From Bifidobacterium moukalabense DSM 27321 (GTDB lineage: Bacteria > Actinomycetota > Actinomycetes > Actinomycetales > Bifidobacteriaceae), in assembly GCF_000522505.1 (NCBI RefSeq), contig NZ_AZMV01000007.1, positions 62,001 to 126,000 on the forward strand: 64,000 nt of DNA, written 5' to 3'. The position numbers and the translations under genes are program-made. Positions 18,034-27,844 of the stretch are shown here, piece after piece; positions within the stretch are counted from its first letter, which is position 1; the number at the start of each line of letters is the position of its first letter. Under the pieces are notes generated by a model. The model saw only the letters and a list, made by a program, of their open reading frames with translations. It ran no database searches and was not told the origin of the DNA.

Positions 18034-20306
18034 AATATCTCTGGGGTATCTTCAGGCGTGACATGCGCCATGCCACGAGCAATGTGATCGCCCTGATCGT
18101 ATCGATGGGGCTGGTGATCGTACCGGCGTTGTACGCATGGTTCAACATCGCCGCCAGCTGGGATCCGTACGACAACACGAAATCGCTGAAAGTGGCGGTC
18201 GCGAACGTGGACTCCGGATACAAGTCGAAGCTGATCCCGGTGCGCATCAACGTGGGGGAGACGGTACTGAGCGCACTGCGCGCCAACCATCAGCTCGACT
18301 GGCAGTTCGTGGACAGCGCCAAGGCGGTCGACGGCGTGAAATCCGGTGAATACTATGCGGCGATCGTCATTCCGAAATCCTTCAGCGCCGACATGATGAC
18401 GCTGTTCTCACCCACCGTCAGGCATGCGACGCTGAAATACTACCTCAACGAGAAAATCAATCCGATCGCCCCGCATATCACTGACGAAGGCGCGTCCACC
18501 GTGGCGAACACCATCGACAAGACCTTCGCGAAAACGATGGCGCAGGTCGGACTCGACCTCGCCGCGAACATGGTGCAGTATTCGCAAAGCCCGCAGATGA
18601 CGCAGTACATGACGAATCTGGTGTCGAACATTGATGGCATGGCATCCACCATCTCCGCCGCGCAGGCGCAGGTGGACGCCTATTCGGCGTTGCTCGGCTC
18701 GGCCGACAGTGTGATCGCCTCCACGGACAAACTGCTCGCCTCGACGCGCAAGGCCGGCAAACAGGCGCGCAAGACCTTGAAGCAGAGCGGGTCCAGCGCT
18801 TCGACACTCACCGATGCCTGCACCGATGTGACCGATTCCGTCAATCAGGCACTGCAGCAGGCGGTCTCGTCGCTGGACGGCATCGCGAACAAGGTCGGCA
18901 CCGCCTTCGACCGGCTCGGCAAGGATGCGGATGGCGCCGCGAAGACGCTGCAGGATCTGTCATCGCAGGTATCGAGCGGTGCGAACGTGTACGGCAACTA
19001 CATCGCGCAGCTTGAGAAGATGCGTTCGGCTGTCGAGGGATTGCCGGACGGCGACTCGAAACAGGCGTTGCTGAACGCCATCGACAAGCAGATCGCAGCA
19101 CTGCAGGCGGCGCAGCAGGATACGCAGGATCTGGCCACGGCGCTCGACGCCGCCTCGAAGCAGGTCGCCGCCGACAGCGGCGACATTCAGCAGGATCGCC
19201 AGCAGATCCTCGATCGGATCACGGCGGCGAAACAGTCGATCACCACCGTGCAGGACGACTATGAGAAGAACGTCAAACCCAAACTGGACGACCTATCGAC
19301 ATCGGTGCAAACGCTCGTTGCGCAGACCGGCACCGTGATCAGCGGACTGGATGACGTCACCGGTGACATCGGATCGATGTCCGGCGGTATCGGCGCCAAC
19401 GTGACGGCCGTGCGCAAGACGCTCGGCAGCGTATCGGCATCGTTGGGCAAATCGGCCGGCAAACTGTCCGACCTGAGCGCGAAGCTCAAGCAAGCCGAAC
19501 AGACCGGAGACAGCAGTGCGATCGCCTCGCTGGCATCGGACGACACCAACACCCTCGCGACGCTGCTGTCCGCACCGGTGGCGCTCGATCGTGTGCCGAT
19601 CTACCCGATCGCCAATTACGGGTCGGCCATGGCGCCGTTCTACACGGTGCTGTCCATCTGGGTGGGGGCCATCATTCTGGTGGCCATCGTGAAGGTGGCC
19701 GTATCCGACCGCGAGAAGGCGCATGTGCTTGGACTGGACCGCGACTCGTTGCCGATTCGTGCCCGCAACCGTGAGATGCCGGGCAATGCGGCGAAGTTCG
19801 GACTGCGATTGCATCATGAATATTTCGGACGACTGGGGATTTTCGCATTGCTGGCGCTGCTGCAAGGCACCATCGTATGCCTGGGAGACATGTATTTCCT
19901 AGGCGTGCAGGCCGAACATGCACTGCAGTTCCTGGCCGTGGGATGGCTGTGCGCGGTGGTCTTCTCGAACATCGTGTACACATTGACCGTGTCGTTCGGC
20001 GACATCGGCAAGGCATTGGCCGTGGTGCTGCTGGTGATGCAGGTGGCCGGCTCGGGCGGCACGTTCCCGATACAGACGCTGCCGAAGTTCTTCCAGGTCT
20101 GCTACCCGTTCCTGCCGTTCCCTCACGCCATCGACGCGATGCATGCGGCCATGGCCGGTTCATATGGTTTCGAGTATTGGATCGATCTTGGCGCGCTCGC
20201 GCTGTTCCTGCTGCCGTCGCTGCTGCTCGGGCTGGTGCTGCGGCGGCCGGTAATCCGCCTCAACAACTGGGTGCTGCGGCGTCTTGAGTCCACGCACGTG
20301 ATGTAG
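18030..20306 (+). CDS. YhgE/Pip family membrane protein (second of a pair)
   Basis: A 758-residue paralogue of the preceding gene with the same plan: N-terminal helix with IVPALYAWFNIAASWDPY, a long helical extracellular region rich in Ala, Ser, Asp and Gln (about 170-510), then a C-terminal membrane domain. The start is the GTG at 18030 overlapping the previous stop, preceded by GAAGGAAAGG; the frame is open far upstream, but only antisense or out of phase with the first gene. Sequence conservation between the two is clearest at the N-terminus and in PIYPIANYGSAMAPFYT just before the membrane domain. Confidence 0.85.
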   Translation: MKYLWGIFRRDMRHATSNVIALIVSMGLVIVPALYAWFNIAASWDPYDNTKSLKVAVANVDSGYKSKLIPVRINVGETVLSALRANHQLDWQFVDSAKAVDGVKSGEYYAAIVIPKSFSADMMTLFSPTVRHATLKYYLNEKINPIAPHITDEGASTVANTIDKTFAKTMAQVGLDLAANMVQYSQSPQMTQYMTNLVSNIDGMASTISAAQAQVDAYSALLGSADSVIASTDKLLASTRKAGKQARKTLKQSGSSASTLTDACTDVTDSVNQALQQAVSSLDGIANKVGTAFDRLGKDADGAAKTLQDLSSQVSSGANVYGNYIAQLEKMRSAVEGLPDGDSKQALLNAIDKQIAALQAAQQDTQDLATALDAASKQVAADSGDIQQDRQQILDRITAAKQSITTVQDDYEKNVKPKLDDLSTSVQTLVAQTGTVISGLDDVTGDIGSMSGGIGANVTAVRKTLGSVSASLGKSAGKLSDLSAKLKQAEQTGDSSAIASLASDDTNTLATLLSAPVALDRVPIYPIANYGSAMAPFYTVLSIWVGAIILVAIVKVAVSDREKAHVLGLDRDSLPIRARNREMPGNAAKFGLRLHHEYFGRLGIFALLALLQGTIVCLGDMYFLGVQAEHALQFLAVGWLCAVVFSNIVYTLTVSFGDIGKALAVVLLVMQVAGSGGTFPIQTLPKFFQVCYPFLPFPHAIDAMHAAMAGSYGFEYWIDLGALALFLLPSLLLGLVLRRPVIRLNNWVLRRLESTHVM

Positions 20307-20362
20307 CGGCTCGGTTGGCTCTTGGCGATGGTCTGCATGCAATGACGTGAGTCATTGGCCGT

Positions 20363-21442
20363 ATGATGGGTGACATGACTATCACACTCATCGACGAGGC
20401 GCAGTACGACGCCGAAATGGACGGTAAGGTACTGCCGGCACTACAGGCCTGCCTGACGGAGGGGTGGATGGAGCCGGCGACGCACGACAGCGACGGCAAC
20501 GCGCTTCCCACGCTCGACAATCCCGGCAAACTGCACTATTGCTGCTATGACGCCCGAAAATTCGACGAACTGCGCGAAGACGGCGCGGCGGGTTCGTTCC
20601 GTGGCACGATCGTCATCTCCCATGGTTTCACCGAATTCGGCCGCAAATACAGCGAGATGGTGTGGTACTTCCTGCTTGCCGGCTACTCCGTGTGCGTGTT
20701 CGAGCATCGCGGTCACGGCCATTCCGTGCACGACATGAGCAATCCGAGCTTGGTCTGGATCGATGATTGGCGCCGATATGTGGCCGATTTCGCGAAGTTC
20801 GCCAGTACCGTCGGGCGTGAGTGCGCGGCGGATCGCCCGCTCAACCTGTACTGCCATTCCATGGGTGGCGGCATCGGCGCGGCGGTGTTGGAACGCTATC
20901 CGAGTCTGTTTGACAAGGCGGTGCTTTCCGCGCCGATGATCGCTCCGGTGGTCGGCATGCCGACGTGGATTGCGCGCATCGTCGTCGGCGGCATCTGCGC
21001 ACTGGGGTTCGGCAGAAGCCGGGTGTTCGGTCATGCCGACTTCTCCGACGATCTCAATCTGGATGATTATCGCGGTGCCTCCGAGGCGCGTGTTCGCTGG
21101 TTCCACAAGCAACGGCTTGCCGACGAGTCCTATCAGACCAATGCGGCGACCTTCGAATGGGCGAGGCAGGCCATGGCATTGTCCCGCGCGGTGCTCAAAC
21201 CCGACATGTGCGGCGCCATCGAGACGCCGACGCTGCTCTTCCAGGCCGGGCTTGACGTGTGGGTGCTCAACGGTCCGCAGGATGAGTTCATCGAACGCGT
21301 GCGCGAAGGCGGCGGCTCCATCGAGAAGGTGCGCTACGACAGGTCGTTGCACGAAATCTTCTCCATGCCGAACGACGTACTTGGCCCGTATCTGGAGCGA
21401 ATTCTCGACTTTCTGCAGGTGCCCGCACCGGGTCTGCGGTAG
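20363..21442 (+). CDS. Alpha/beta hydrolase, lysophospholipase/monoacylglycerol lipase-like
   Basis: A 359-residue serine hydrolase. The HGFTEFGRKYSEMVWYFLLAGYSVCVFEHRGHGHS stretch is that of PldB/monoglyceride lipase relatives; the nucleophile is Ser166 in CHSMGGG, and a late His lies in RSLHEIF. It has no signal peptide, so it is probably cytoplasmic or membrane-associated and acts on lysophospholipids or monoacylglycerols. The first ATG (20363) and the ATG at 20375 (MTITLIDEAQ) are both possible; neither has a clear ribosome site. It stands alone between the Pip pair and the surface protein. Confidence 0.8.
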   Translation: MMGDMTITLIDEAQYDAEMDGKVLPALQACLTEGWMEPATHDSDGNALPTLDNPGKLHYCCYDARKFDELREDGAAGSFRGTIVISHGFTEFGRKYSEMVWYFLLAGYSVCVFEHRGHGHSVHDMSNPSLVWIDDWRRYVADFAKFASTVGRECAADRPLNLYCHSMGGGIGAAVLERYPSLFDKAVLSAPMIAPVVGMPTWIARIVVGGICALGFGRSRVFGHADFSDDLNLDDYRGASEARVRWFHKQRLADESYQTNAATFEWARQAMALSRAVLKPDMCGAIETPTLLFQAGLDVWVLNGPQDEFIERVREGGGSIEKVRYDRSLHEIFSMPNDVLGPYLERILDFLQVPAPGLR

Positions 21443-21620
21443 CGGTGGCGTGCGAATCTTGGCGATTGGAAAATAATCCGGTTTGTCTCGAACGAGACGG
21501 ATGTATTTTTCAGAGGTGACAATCGGGGGATTTTCTGTCTTCTATTTTCGGTAGTTTAGGGGTGGCGCAGAGCATGAGTGCGTCACTTCGAACCCCCCTT
21601 CGAGCGAAGAGAGAGAATTC

Positions 21621-24425
21621 ATGAAACCAATGCATGTCAAGATTCGCAGAGCCGCGATTGCGGCCGTTGCAGCGTGTTCGATGCTGCTGCCGGTCGGTGT
21701 TACCTCCGCGACAGAGACCCCCGGATTGACGGTGAATCAAGGGGCCGGTTACACTGCGACAAAGATCTCGCATCCGAACGCCGACCTCGGTGAGAACGAT
21801 GGCATTGTCAATGTGGACGCCAATGGCACCTCGACCGTTGCCGACGGCGATGCCGATCGCGGACAAAACTACTCCTGGGCCTCCGTCGGATACGGGGATT
21901 GGATGTATGTGGGCACCTGCTATTCCGCGATGGGAAGCACCCTCAAACTCATGGCCAATACCATGGGAACCACCTACAAGAAGCTCAAGGCCGCGCTCGA
22001 TGTGGCGTTCAACGGCGAGATGTTCCTCGACAACGGCGAGAACCACAGCCTGCTGTTGAAGATCAACACGAAGACCGGCAAGGTCAAAATCGTCGTCGAT
22101 CCGATTCAGAAGGCCACCGGCGCCGACCTCAATGTGAACGGCTACCGCGCGGCCATCGAATTCCATGACAAGCTGTACTTCGCGGCCGCCGCGCAAGGCA
22201 GCCCATACCTGCTGGAGGTCGATCCGACCACCGACAAGACCCAGATCGTCTACCAGGCCACCGGCGTCGCCTCGGGAATCTCCGTCGGCATCCGCGGTCT
22301 GGCCGTACTGAACGGCCAACTGATCGCCAGCATGATCGGCACGGAAGGCGCCTACATCGTGTCTTCCTCGAATCCGTCCGCAGGAGCCGACTCGTTCACC
22401 ACCATCGCAACGCAGCAGGATCTGCTGGACTATCCGGCATACCACTACACCGACAATATTTTCGGCGGTGCGATCTGGGATATGGTCGCGTTCAACGGCA
22501 AGCTGTATATCACCGTAGTCACCGGCAAGGGCAGCAACAAACAGTCCTTCGCACTGTTCCGTGGCGAACAGAACGCCGACGAAAGCTGGACGTACACTCC
22601 GCTGGTCGGCGATCCGAAAGACGGCGCGCACTATGAATACGGCTTCGGGGCGGATCGCTCCGGCGCGGCCAATCTGGTGGTATACAAGGACCATCTGTAC
22701 ATCGGCGGCTACAACGATCCGATGGTGGCATTGCCGGACGCGCTCGAATTCAACTTCGAAAGCCTGTACGATGACCTGTCCAGCCCCGTCAACCTGTGGC
22801 GTATGGACGCCGACGAGAACTTCGAGCTTGTAGCGGGCGAAAGCAACAACAAGTACTTCGGCGAGCCGGTCGGCACCATCGACGGCGAGACCATGCGCGC
22901 CGGCCTGGGCTCCGACAGCGACATGAGCCGCCATCTCAACCAGTATGTGTGGCGCATGCAGGCGTACGACGGCAAAATGTACGCCGGAACCTTCGACATC
23001 AGCGATCTGGCCTACCCGGTCACGCAATTCGCCAACGGTGACGTGCTCAAGCGCACGCCGGAACAGTGGAAGAAGCAGATCGAGTACATCAAGGAATTCC
23101 TCAAGCTGCTCAAAGCCGACGGGAATGGTTCCTCCACCACTGCGGAATCCTCCTCGCTTGAGGCGACCAAGCCGGAAGACGGCAACGTCGACGGCGATGC
23201 GGACGCGACGGCAGGCGATGATGCGGAAGACGGCGCGGCGGCGCAGTCGCAGGACAATGCCGCCGACGAGCAGCGTATGGCCGACAACATCGCATCGGAA
23301 GGCAAGACGTCCGAGGTGATCGCCAATCTGACCGAAATGCGCAAGCTGCTGGACAACATGCGCAACGATCTGGAATCCAAGCAGACCGATGTGGACATCG
23401 ATGAGGCCTCGGCGCAGTCCGACGACTACACCCTCGACGACCGCTTCCAGTTCCAGCGCTGGCTGAACAAGCTGCTTGCGCTCTACAACAGCAACAAGCA
23501 GTACCTGCCGGAATCCATCACCGCCGAGCTCGACAAGTGGCTCACGCAGGACAACGTCGACAACTTCACCTATTTCGTGGGCGTGTGCAACTATCTGCAT
23601 TACGCCACCAGCGACAAGCGCGGCTGCGATCTCGTCGTGACATCCGATGGCCTGAACTTCCAGACCATCACGCGTAACGGCTTCGGGGACAACAACAACC
23701 ACGGACTGCGTGTATTCGCGGTCACCAACTCCGGCCTGAGCATCGGCACCGCGAACCCCTACCATGGCACTCAGATCTGGAAATTGGATGACGGCAAGGG
23801 CGACGCGGTGAACGCCGAACTGGCAGACGGAGACGCCTACACGTACGACAAGTACGACACGCAGGCCAAAGCAGCCAACCAGCAGGGCCTGAGCGTCGGC
23901 ATCACGTTCAACGGCAACACCGTGGAGGATGTGCAGTACGACTATGCATCGCTCAAGGCCGGCGAAGACTACGTGGTGAACGAAGACGGTTCCGGCATCA
24001 CCTTGACCAGTGCGTTCCTGAATGCCAAGGAGACCGGCAGCACCGGTTCCGTGGTGGTGTTCTTCAACCGCGGTGCCCGCGCACGCTTCACGGTTGAGAT
24101 CAAGGATGGTACGCCGGGCGCTTCTCAGCCGGCCAAGCCGTCCGAGTCCACCACCAAGCCTGCCGACCAGGCCAAGCCCAGCGACCAGACCAAGCCTGCC
24201 GACCGGACCGAGTCCGCTGAGTCCACCGCCAAGCCGTCCGAGTCCGCCAAGCCGTCCGAGTCCGCCAAGACCGCTGGCCAGACCACGCAGAGCGCCGCAA
24301 AGTCCGCGGCAAACGTCGCCAACACCATTGCCAGCACCGGCTCCAACGTATGGGGCATGGTTCTGGCCGTGGCCGTGCTGGCGCTTGCCGGCGGAGTGAT
24401 GCTGGTGCTACGCCGACGCGGCTGA
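21621..24425 (+). CDS. Secreted, wall-anchored surface protein with sorting signal
   Basis: A 934-residue protein with a signal peptide (MKPMHVKIRRAAIAAVAAC..., cleavage near residue 31 after TSA). The body resembles a beta-propeller surface protein, with repeated strands such as GDWMYVGTCYS, HDKLYFAAAAQ, NGKLYITVV and DHLYIGGYND, interrupted by an acidic low-complexity insert (about 500-560). A Lys-Pro-Ser-rich wall-spanning stretch (about 835-890) precedes the C-terminal IASTG, a hydrophobic helix and RRRG, a cell-wall sorting signal of the LAxTG kind. The ligand is unknown; adhesion or sugar binding is a guess. The ribosome site is AGAGAGAA. No second structural subunit lies nearby. Confidence 0.8.
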   Translation: MKPMHVKIRRAAIAAVAACSMLLPVGVTSATETPGLTVNQGAGYTATKISHPNADLGENDGIVNVDANGTSTVADGDADRGQNYSWASVGYGDWMYVGTCYSAMGSTLKLMANTMGTTYKKLKAALDVAFNGEMFLDNGENHSLLLKINTKTGKVKIVVDPIQKATGADLNVNGYRAAIEFHDKLYFAAAAQGSPYLLEVDPTTDKTQIVYQATGVASGISVGIRGLAVLNGQLIASMIGTEGAYIVSSSNPSAGADSFTTIATQQDLLDYPAYHYTDNIFGGAIWDMVAFNGKLYITVVTGKGSNKQSFALFRGEQNADESWTYTPLVGDPKDGAHYEYGFGADRSGAANLVVYKDHLYIGGYNDPMVALPDALEFNFESLYDDLSSPVNLWRMDADENFELVAGESNNKYFGEPVGTIDGETMRAGLGSDSDMSRHLNQYVWRMQAYDGKMYAGTFDISDLAYPVTQFANGDVLKRTPEQWKKQIEYIKEFLKLLKADGNGSSTTAESSSLEATKPEDGNVDGDADATAGDDAEDGAAAQSQDNAADEQRMADNIASEGKTSEVIANLTEMRKLLDNMRNDLESKQTDVDIDEASAQSDDYTLDDRFQFQRWLNKLLALYNSNKQYLPESITAELDKWLTQDNVDNFTYFVGVCNYLHYATSDKRGCDLVVTSDGLNFQTITRNGFGDNNNHGLRVFAVTNSGLSIGTANPYHGTQIWKLDDGKGDAVNAELADGDAYTYDKYDTQAKAANQQGLSVGITFNGNTVEDVQYDYASLKAGEDYVVNEDGSGITLTSAFLNAKETGSTGSVVVFFNRGARARFTVEIKDGTPGASQPAKPSESTTKPADQAKPSDQTKPADRTESAESTAKPSESAKPSESAKTAGQTTQSAAKSAANVANTIASTGSNVWGMVLAVAVLALAGGVMLVLRRRG

Positions 24426-24491
24426 ACGTGCGGCATACCGGTGTGGTGCCTGAGGTGAATCACCACATCTGACATGCCATACCCGACAGAC

Positions 24492-24545
24492 AGTGGCGCG
24501 GATCGCGGAAGCCCCCGATATGGAGTTTTCCGCAATCCGCGCCAC
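24492..24545. terminator. Long hairpin between convergent genes
   Basis: AGTGGCGCGGAT (24492-24503) pairs exactly with 24534-24545, and GCGGAA with TTCCGC inside. It lies between the surface protein and the convergent PatB-type gene and can terminate both. Confidence 0.75.
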
Positions 24546-24571
24546 TTGCATTATGCCGAACATCGGGGCCT

Positions 24572-25780
24572 TCAGGCGTTGAACACGTATCGGTCGAGTC
24601 GCTCGAACGCCTCCTTGACCCGGCTCAACGGCAACGCGAGATTCACGCGAATCGAGTATGGCTGATTGAACCTCGCGCCATCCTGCCAGCACACGCCCAC
24701 GTCCCAGCCGCGCTTTTCGAGTTCCTGCAACGAAACGCCGTGCGCCTGGCACCATTCGGAGCAATCGAGGAACAGCATGTACGTGCCCTCCGGCTTGGTG
24801 CACGAGACCCCCTTGAAATGATCGGCGATGAAATCGCACGCATAATCCACGTTGCCGGTCAGTACGCCGCGCAACTCGTCAAGCCACGCATGGCCTTCGG
24901 GCTGGTACGCACCGATCAGCGCGTGCATCGACAGCACGTTCATCTCGTTGTAGTACGACTTTGAACTCTTCGCGCCGATGCGGTCGCGCAGATACTGGTT
25001 GTAGATGATGTGATAGCTGCCGATCAGTCCCGCCAGATTGAAGGTCTTGCTCGGCGCATAGAAAGCCACGGTGCGGTTGCGTGCGTCGTCGCTGACCGAT
25101 TGCGTCGGGATGTGCCTGTGGTCGGCGAGCGTCAGGTCGGACCAGATTTCATCGGAAATGATCAGGCAGTCGTTGCGACGGTAGACCTCCATTGCCTGCT
25201 CGATCTCCCATCGTTCCCACACACGGCCGCACGGGTTGTGCGGGCTGCAGAACACGGCGACATGGATGTTGTTCTCCTTGATTTTGCGGTCCATGTCGTC
25301 GAAGTCCATGCGCCAGATGCCGTCTTCGTCGCGTTTGAGCGGGCTGTGCACGATGCGGTAGCCGTTGTTCTCTATGCTCATTGTGAAACCGATGTAGGTC
25401 GGGCTGTGCAGCAGAACCGCATCACCCGGCGCAGCGAAGGAGGTGATTGCGGAGATCACGCCTCCCAGCACGCCGTTCTCATAGCCGATGGCCTCGCGGG
25501 TCAGCCCCGTCACGCCGTTGCGCGTGGACTGCCAGCGGATGATTGAATCGTAGTATTCGTCGGTCGGACTGAAATAGCCGTATGCCGGATGCTTGGCACG
25601 TTCGATGATCGCCTTCGGGATGGTCGGTACGGTAGGGAAGTTCATGTCGGCGATCCACATCGGAATCACGTCGAACCCTTCTTTCGGAGGTTCCGGTGCG
25701 AAACCGGGCTGGCCCAGCCCGTCGACCGCAATCGAATCCTTGCCGTGGCGATCCATGATGGATGTGAAATCGTAAGTCAT
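24572..25780 (-). CDS. PLP-dependent C-S lyase / aminotransferase, MalY/PatB type
   Basis: A 402-residue fold-type I PLP enzyme. The N-terminus has VIPMWIADMNFPTVPTI, the signature of the cystathionine beta-lyase PatB/MalY branch, and the PLP lysine is Lys245 in APSKTFNLAG. The N-Pro-C-G motif (CSPHNPCGRVW) is also present. The likely reaction is cleavage of cystathionine or cysteine conjugates to pyruvate, ammonia and a thiol in the cytoplasm; aminotransfer is the alternative. The start at 25780 is chosen because GAAAGG lies 6 bases upstream; the frame extends 21 codons further without a good ribosome site. It is divergent from the EamA transporter. Confidence 0.85.
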   Translation of the reverse strand: MTYDFTSIMDRHGKDSIAVDGLGQPGFAPEPPKEGFDVIPMWIADMNFPTVPTIPKAIIERAKHPAYGYFSPTDEYYDSIIRWQSTRNGVTGLTREAIGYENGVLGGVISAITSFAAPGDAVLLHSPTYIGFTMSIENNGYRIVHSPLKRDEDGIWRMDFDDMDRKIKENNIHVAVFCSPHNPCGRVWERWEIEQAMEVYRRNDCLIISDEIWSDLTLADHRHIPTQSVSDDARNRTVAFYAPSKTFNLAGLIGSYHIIYNQYLRDRIGAKSSKSYYNEMNVLSMHALIGAYQPEGHAWLDELRGVLTGNVDYACDFIADHFKGVSCTKPEGTYMLFLDCSEWCQAHGVSLQELEKRGWDVGVCWQDGARFNQPYSIRVNLALPLSRVKEAFERLDRYVFNA

Positions 25781-25906
25781 ACCATGCCTTTCGAGAACAT
25801 TGTCGGAGGGGGAGACCTTCATCCTAGTATGGTCACGTTTCATCGCTTGGTCCAGCAGACAGCGCGGTAGAATCGGGCCGGAATGTTTCGAAGATGGGAG
25901 TGGCTT

Positions 25907-26809
25907 ATGTCTGGACGAACCTTCGAGCTGACCCCTCGGAAACTGGTCGTCGGTACGATCATGACCGTAACCGGAGCCGTGCTATGGGGCGTCAACGGCA
26001 CCGTGTCGAAGATGCTCATGGATTCATACAGCGTCGATCCCATGTGGGTGGCGTGCGTGCGTGAAATCGCGGCCGGCCTGCTGTTTCTCGCCTGTGCGGG
26101 CATCACCACACCGAAACTGCTTACCGGTATGCTGCGCGAACGCAGGAACTATCCGAAGCTGGTCATCGTGGCGCTGTCGAGCGTGCTGGTGATCCAAGTG
26201 GGCTATCTGCAGGCGATCCACTGGACGAATGCCGGCACCGCAACCGTACTGCAAAGCTTGAGCCTGCTGTTCGTGCTGCTGTACGTATGCGTGCATGGCA
26301 GGCGGTTGCCGACCGTCATCGAGGCGATCGGCGTGGTGCTCGCGGTAATCGGCACCGTGCTGATCGCCACCGGAGGCAATCTATCGTCGATCTCCCTGCC
26401 GTTGCCCGGCTTGGCTTGGGGACTGGCCAATGCGCTCGGCAATGCGGCGATGGCGATCATCCCGCTTGCGCTGATTGCGCGTTGGGGCGCTTTTTCGGTG
26501 AATGGCGTGGCTTTTCTGATTTCCGGATTCGTGCTGATGCCGTTCGTGCAGCCGTGGGCCCACATGCCGCAGTTGGATGCGCGTGGCTGGCTGATGCTGG
26601 GCTTTCTGGTGGTGGTCGGCACATTTGCCGCCTGCGGCCTGTACATGGGCGGTGTCGCGATCATCGGTTCGATGCGTGGCATTCTCATCGGCACCGTAGA
26701 GCCGGTGGTGGCCACGATCACCGCCGTGCTGTGGACCGGCACGGTGTTCTCGCCCACCGATCTGGTCGGCCTGGTGCTGATCATCCTCATGGTGTTTTTG
26801 GTGCGGTAG
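25907..26809 (+). CDS. EamA/DMT family transporter
   Basis: A 300-residue membrane protein with ten hydrophobic helices in two EamA halves, the second starting near GLAWGLANALGN. Substrates of this family are usually amino acids or other small metabolites, generally exported. The substrate cannot be told from sequence; divergence from a C-S lyase weakly suggests sulfur amino acids. The start at 25907 follows GGGAG by 7 bases; an in-frame ATG at 25883 lacks one. The gene ends 17 bases before a palindromic repeat cluster and converges on the sirtuin. Confidence 0.85.
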   Translation: MSGRTFELTPRKLVVGTIMTVTGAVLWGVNGTVSKMLMDSYSVDPMWVACVREIAAGLLFLACAGITTPKLLTGMLRERRNYPKLVIVALSSVLVIQVGYLQAIHWTNAGTATVLQSLSLLFVLLYVCVHGRRLPTVIEAIGVVLAVIGTVLIATGGNLSSISLPLPGLAWGLANALGNAAMAIIPLALIARWGAFSVNGVAFLISGFVLMPFVQPWAHMPQLDARGWLMLGFLVVVGTFAACGLYMGGVAIIGSMRGILIGTVEPVVATITAVLWTGTVFSPTDLVGLVLIILMVFLVR

Positions 26810-26825
26810 CCCCTCGCGTCCTTCC

Positions 26826-26907
26826 GTTTGTCCGATTCTGGTGAATCGGACAAACAGAGTGCGAAAGCACCTTCACAGATGTCCGATTCTGGTGAATCAG
26901 TCGACAA
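26826..26907. repeat. GTCCGATTC palindrome cluster 1 (two units)
   Basis: Unit 1 (26826-26855) is a perfect palindrome with 13-base arms around TGGT. Unit 2 (26880-26907) keeps GATTC-TGGT-GAATC but its right side degenerates to CAGTCGACA; it overlaps the last codons of the sirtuin gene. The cluster lies between two convergent genes and could act as a terminator for either. Confidence 0.85.
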
Positions 26908-27844
26908 AGGGCGAGTGAAGGGTCTCAGCCAAGTCGGTCAGCGTGGCATCGATATCGGCGTTGATGCAGATGGACCGATCATGAATCTGCCGGGGTGCCA
27001 CGGCTTCGCCCAGATTCAGGCAAGCGTACGTGGCCTGCGGATTGCCGTCCGTCAATTGCCAGAACGGGTATTTGATGATTCCCGGCGTATTGCCGCCAAC
27101 GCCCAGTTCTAACAGCAGAATCCGCGAATCCTTGCGCTTCGTGACATAATCGCTGTAGCGGCGGGCCGCATCATGCCAGCCGGCATCCTCGACAAACGTG
27201 CCATCGGCCCGCAGGTTCATCGTCATCGGACGGCCGCATCGCGGGCAATGCGGAATCAGCTCGCTGGGAATGCGCATATCCGACTGCTCCGCCAGCATCC
27301 TGCGCACCGTCTCCTCGTTGTCGTAGGTGATCTGGCTGCACGGCAGGGAACATTGCCACAGTCCGTAGTCGCCCTGCGTGTAGAAGAGGCGGGATTTATC
27401 GAAGCCGGCATGCTGGAAGCAGTGATCGACATTGGTGGTTAATACGAAGTAGTCCTTGGCGGCGGCCGCATCGCCGAATCTGCGAAGCATATCGAGCAGA
27501 CGCTCATGCACCGGCTTGGGCGCGGGAATATAGCGGTTGTAGTAAATTTCGCGGCTCCACCAGGCCCAGTATTCCTCAAGTGTGCCGAAGGGATGGAATC
27601 CGCCGGAATACATGTCGGTGATGCCGTAGCGTGCCTTGAAATCGGCGAACAGGCAGTCGAATCGTTCGCCGGAATATGTGTAGCCGGCCGATGTGGACAG
27701 GCCCGATCCGGCACCGATGAGAATGCAGTCGGCCGCCTTCCATGCCTGCGCGAGAGCGGTGACTTCGTTGCTCGGGCGGCCGTTTTCGGGCTTATTCGGC
27801 GAGTATGCGTTCATAGAGTTGCCGGTCGCGATCGGAGAAGACAT
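26897..27844 (-). CDS. Class M sirtuin (SirTM-like), probable protein ADP-ribosyltransferase
   Basis: A Sir2-family protein of 315 residues. It has the NAD-binding GAGSGLSTSAG (44-54), TTNVDH (136-141) and a four-cysteine zinc site (Cys165, Cys169, Cys200, Cys203). The usual catalytic histidine is replaced by Gln157 in YTQGDYG. That replacement, and the 19-residue spacing Asn138-Gln157, are what I know for class M sirtuins, which ADP-ribosylate proteins rather than deacetylate them. It overlaps the upstream macrodomain gene by 53 bases and is probably coupled to it. The start at 27844 follows AAAGGTGA; ATG 27814 lacks a clear ribosome site. No lipoate-ligase or GcvH-like gene, which accompany it in some Firmicutes, is next to it here. 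Confidence 0.85.
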   Translation of the reverse strand: MSSPIATGNSMNAYSPNKPENGRPSNEVTALAQAWKAADCILIGAGSGLSTSAGYTYSGERFDCLFADFKARYGITDMYSGGFHPFGTLEEYWAWWSREIYYNRYIPAPKPVHERLLDMLRRFGDAAAAKDYFVLTTNVDHCFQHAGFDKSRLFYTQGDYGLWQCSLPCSQITYDNEETVRRMLAEQSDMRIPSELIPHCPRCGRPMTMNLRADGTFVEDAGWHDAARRYSDYVTKRKDSRILLLELGVGGNTPGIIKYPFWQLTDGNPQATYACLNLGEAVAPRQIHDRSICINADIDATLTDLAETLHSPFVD

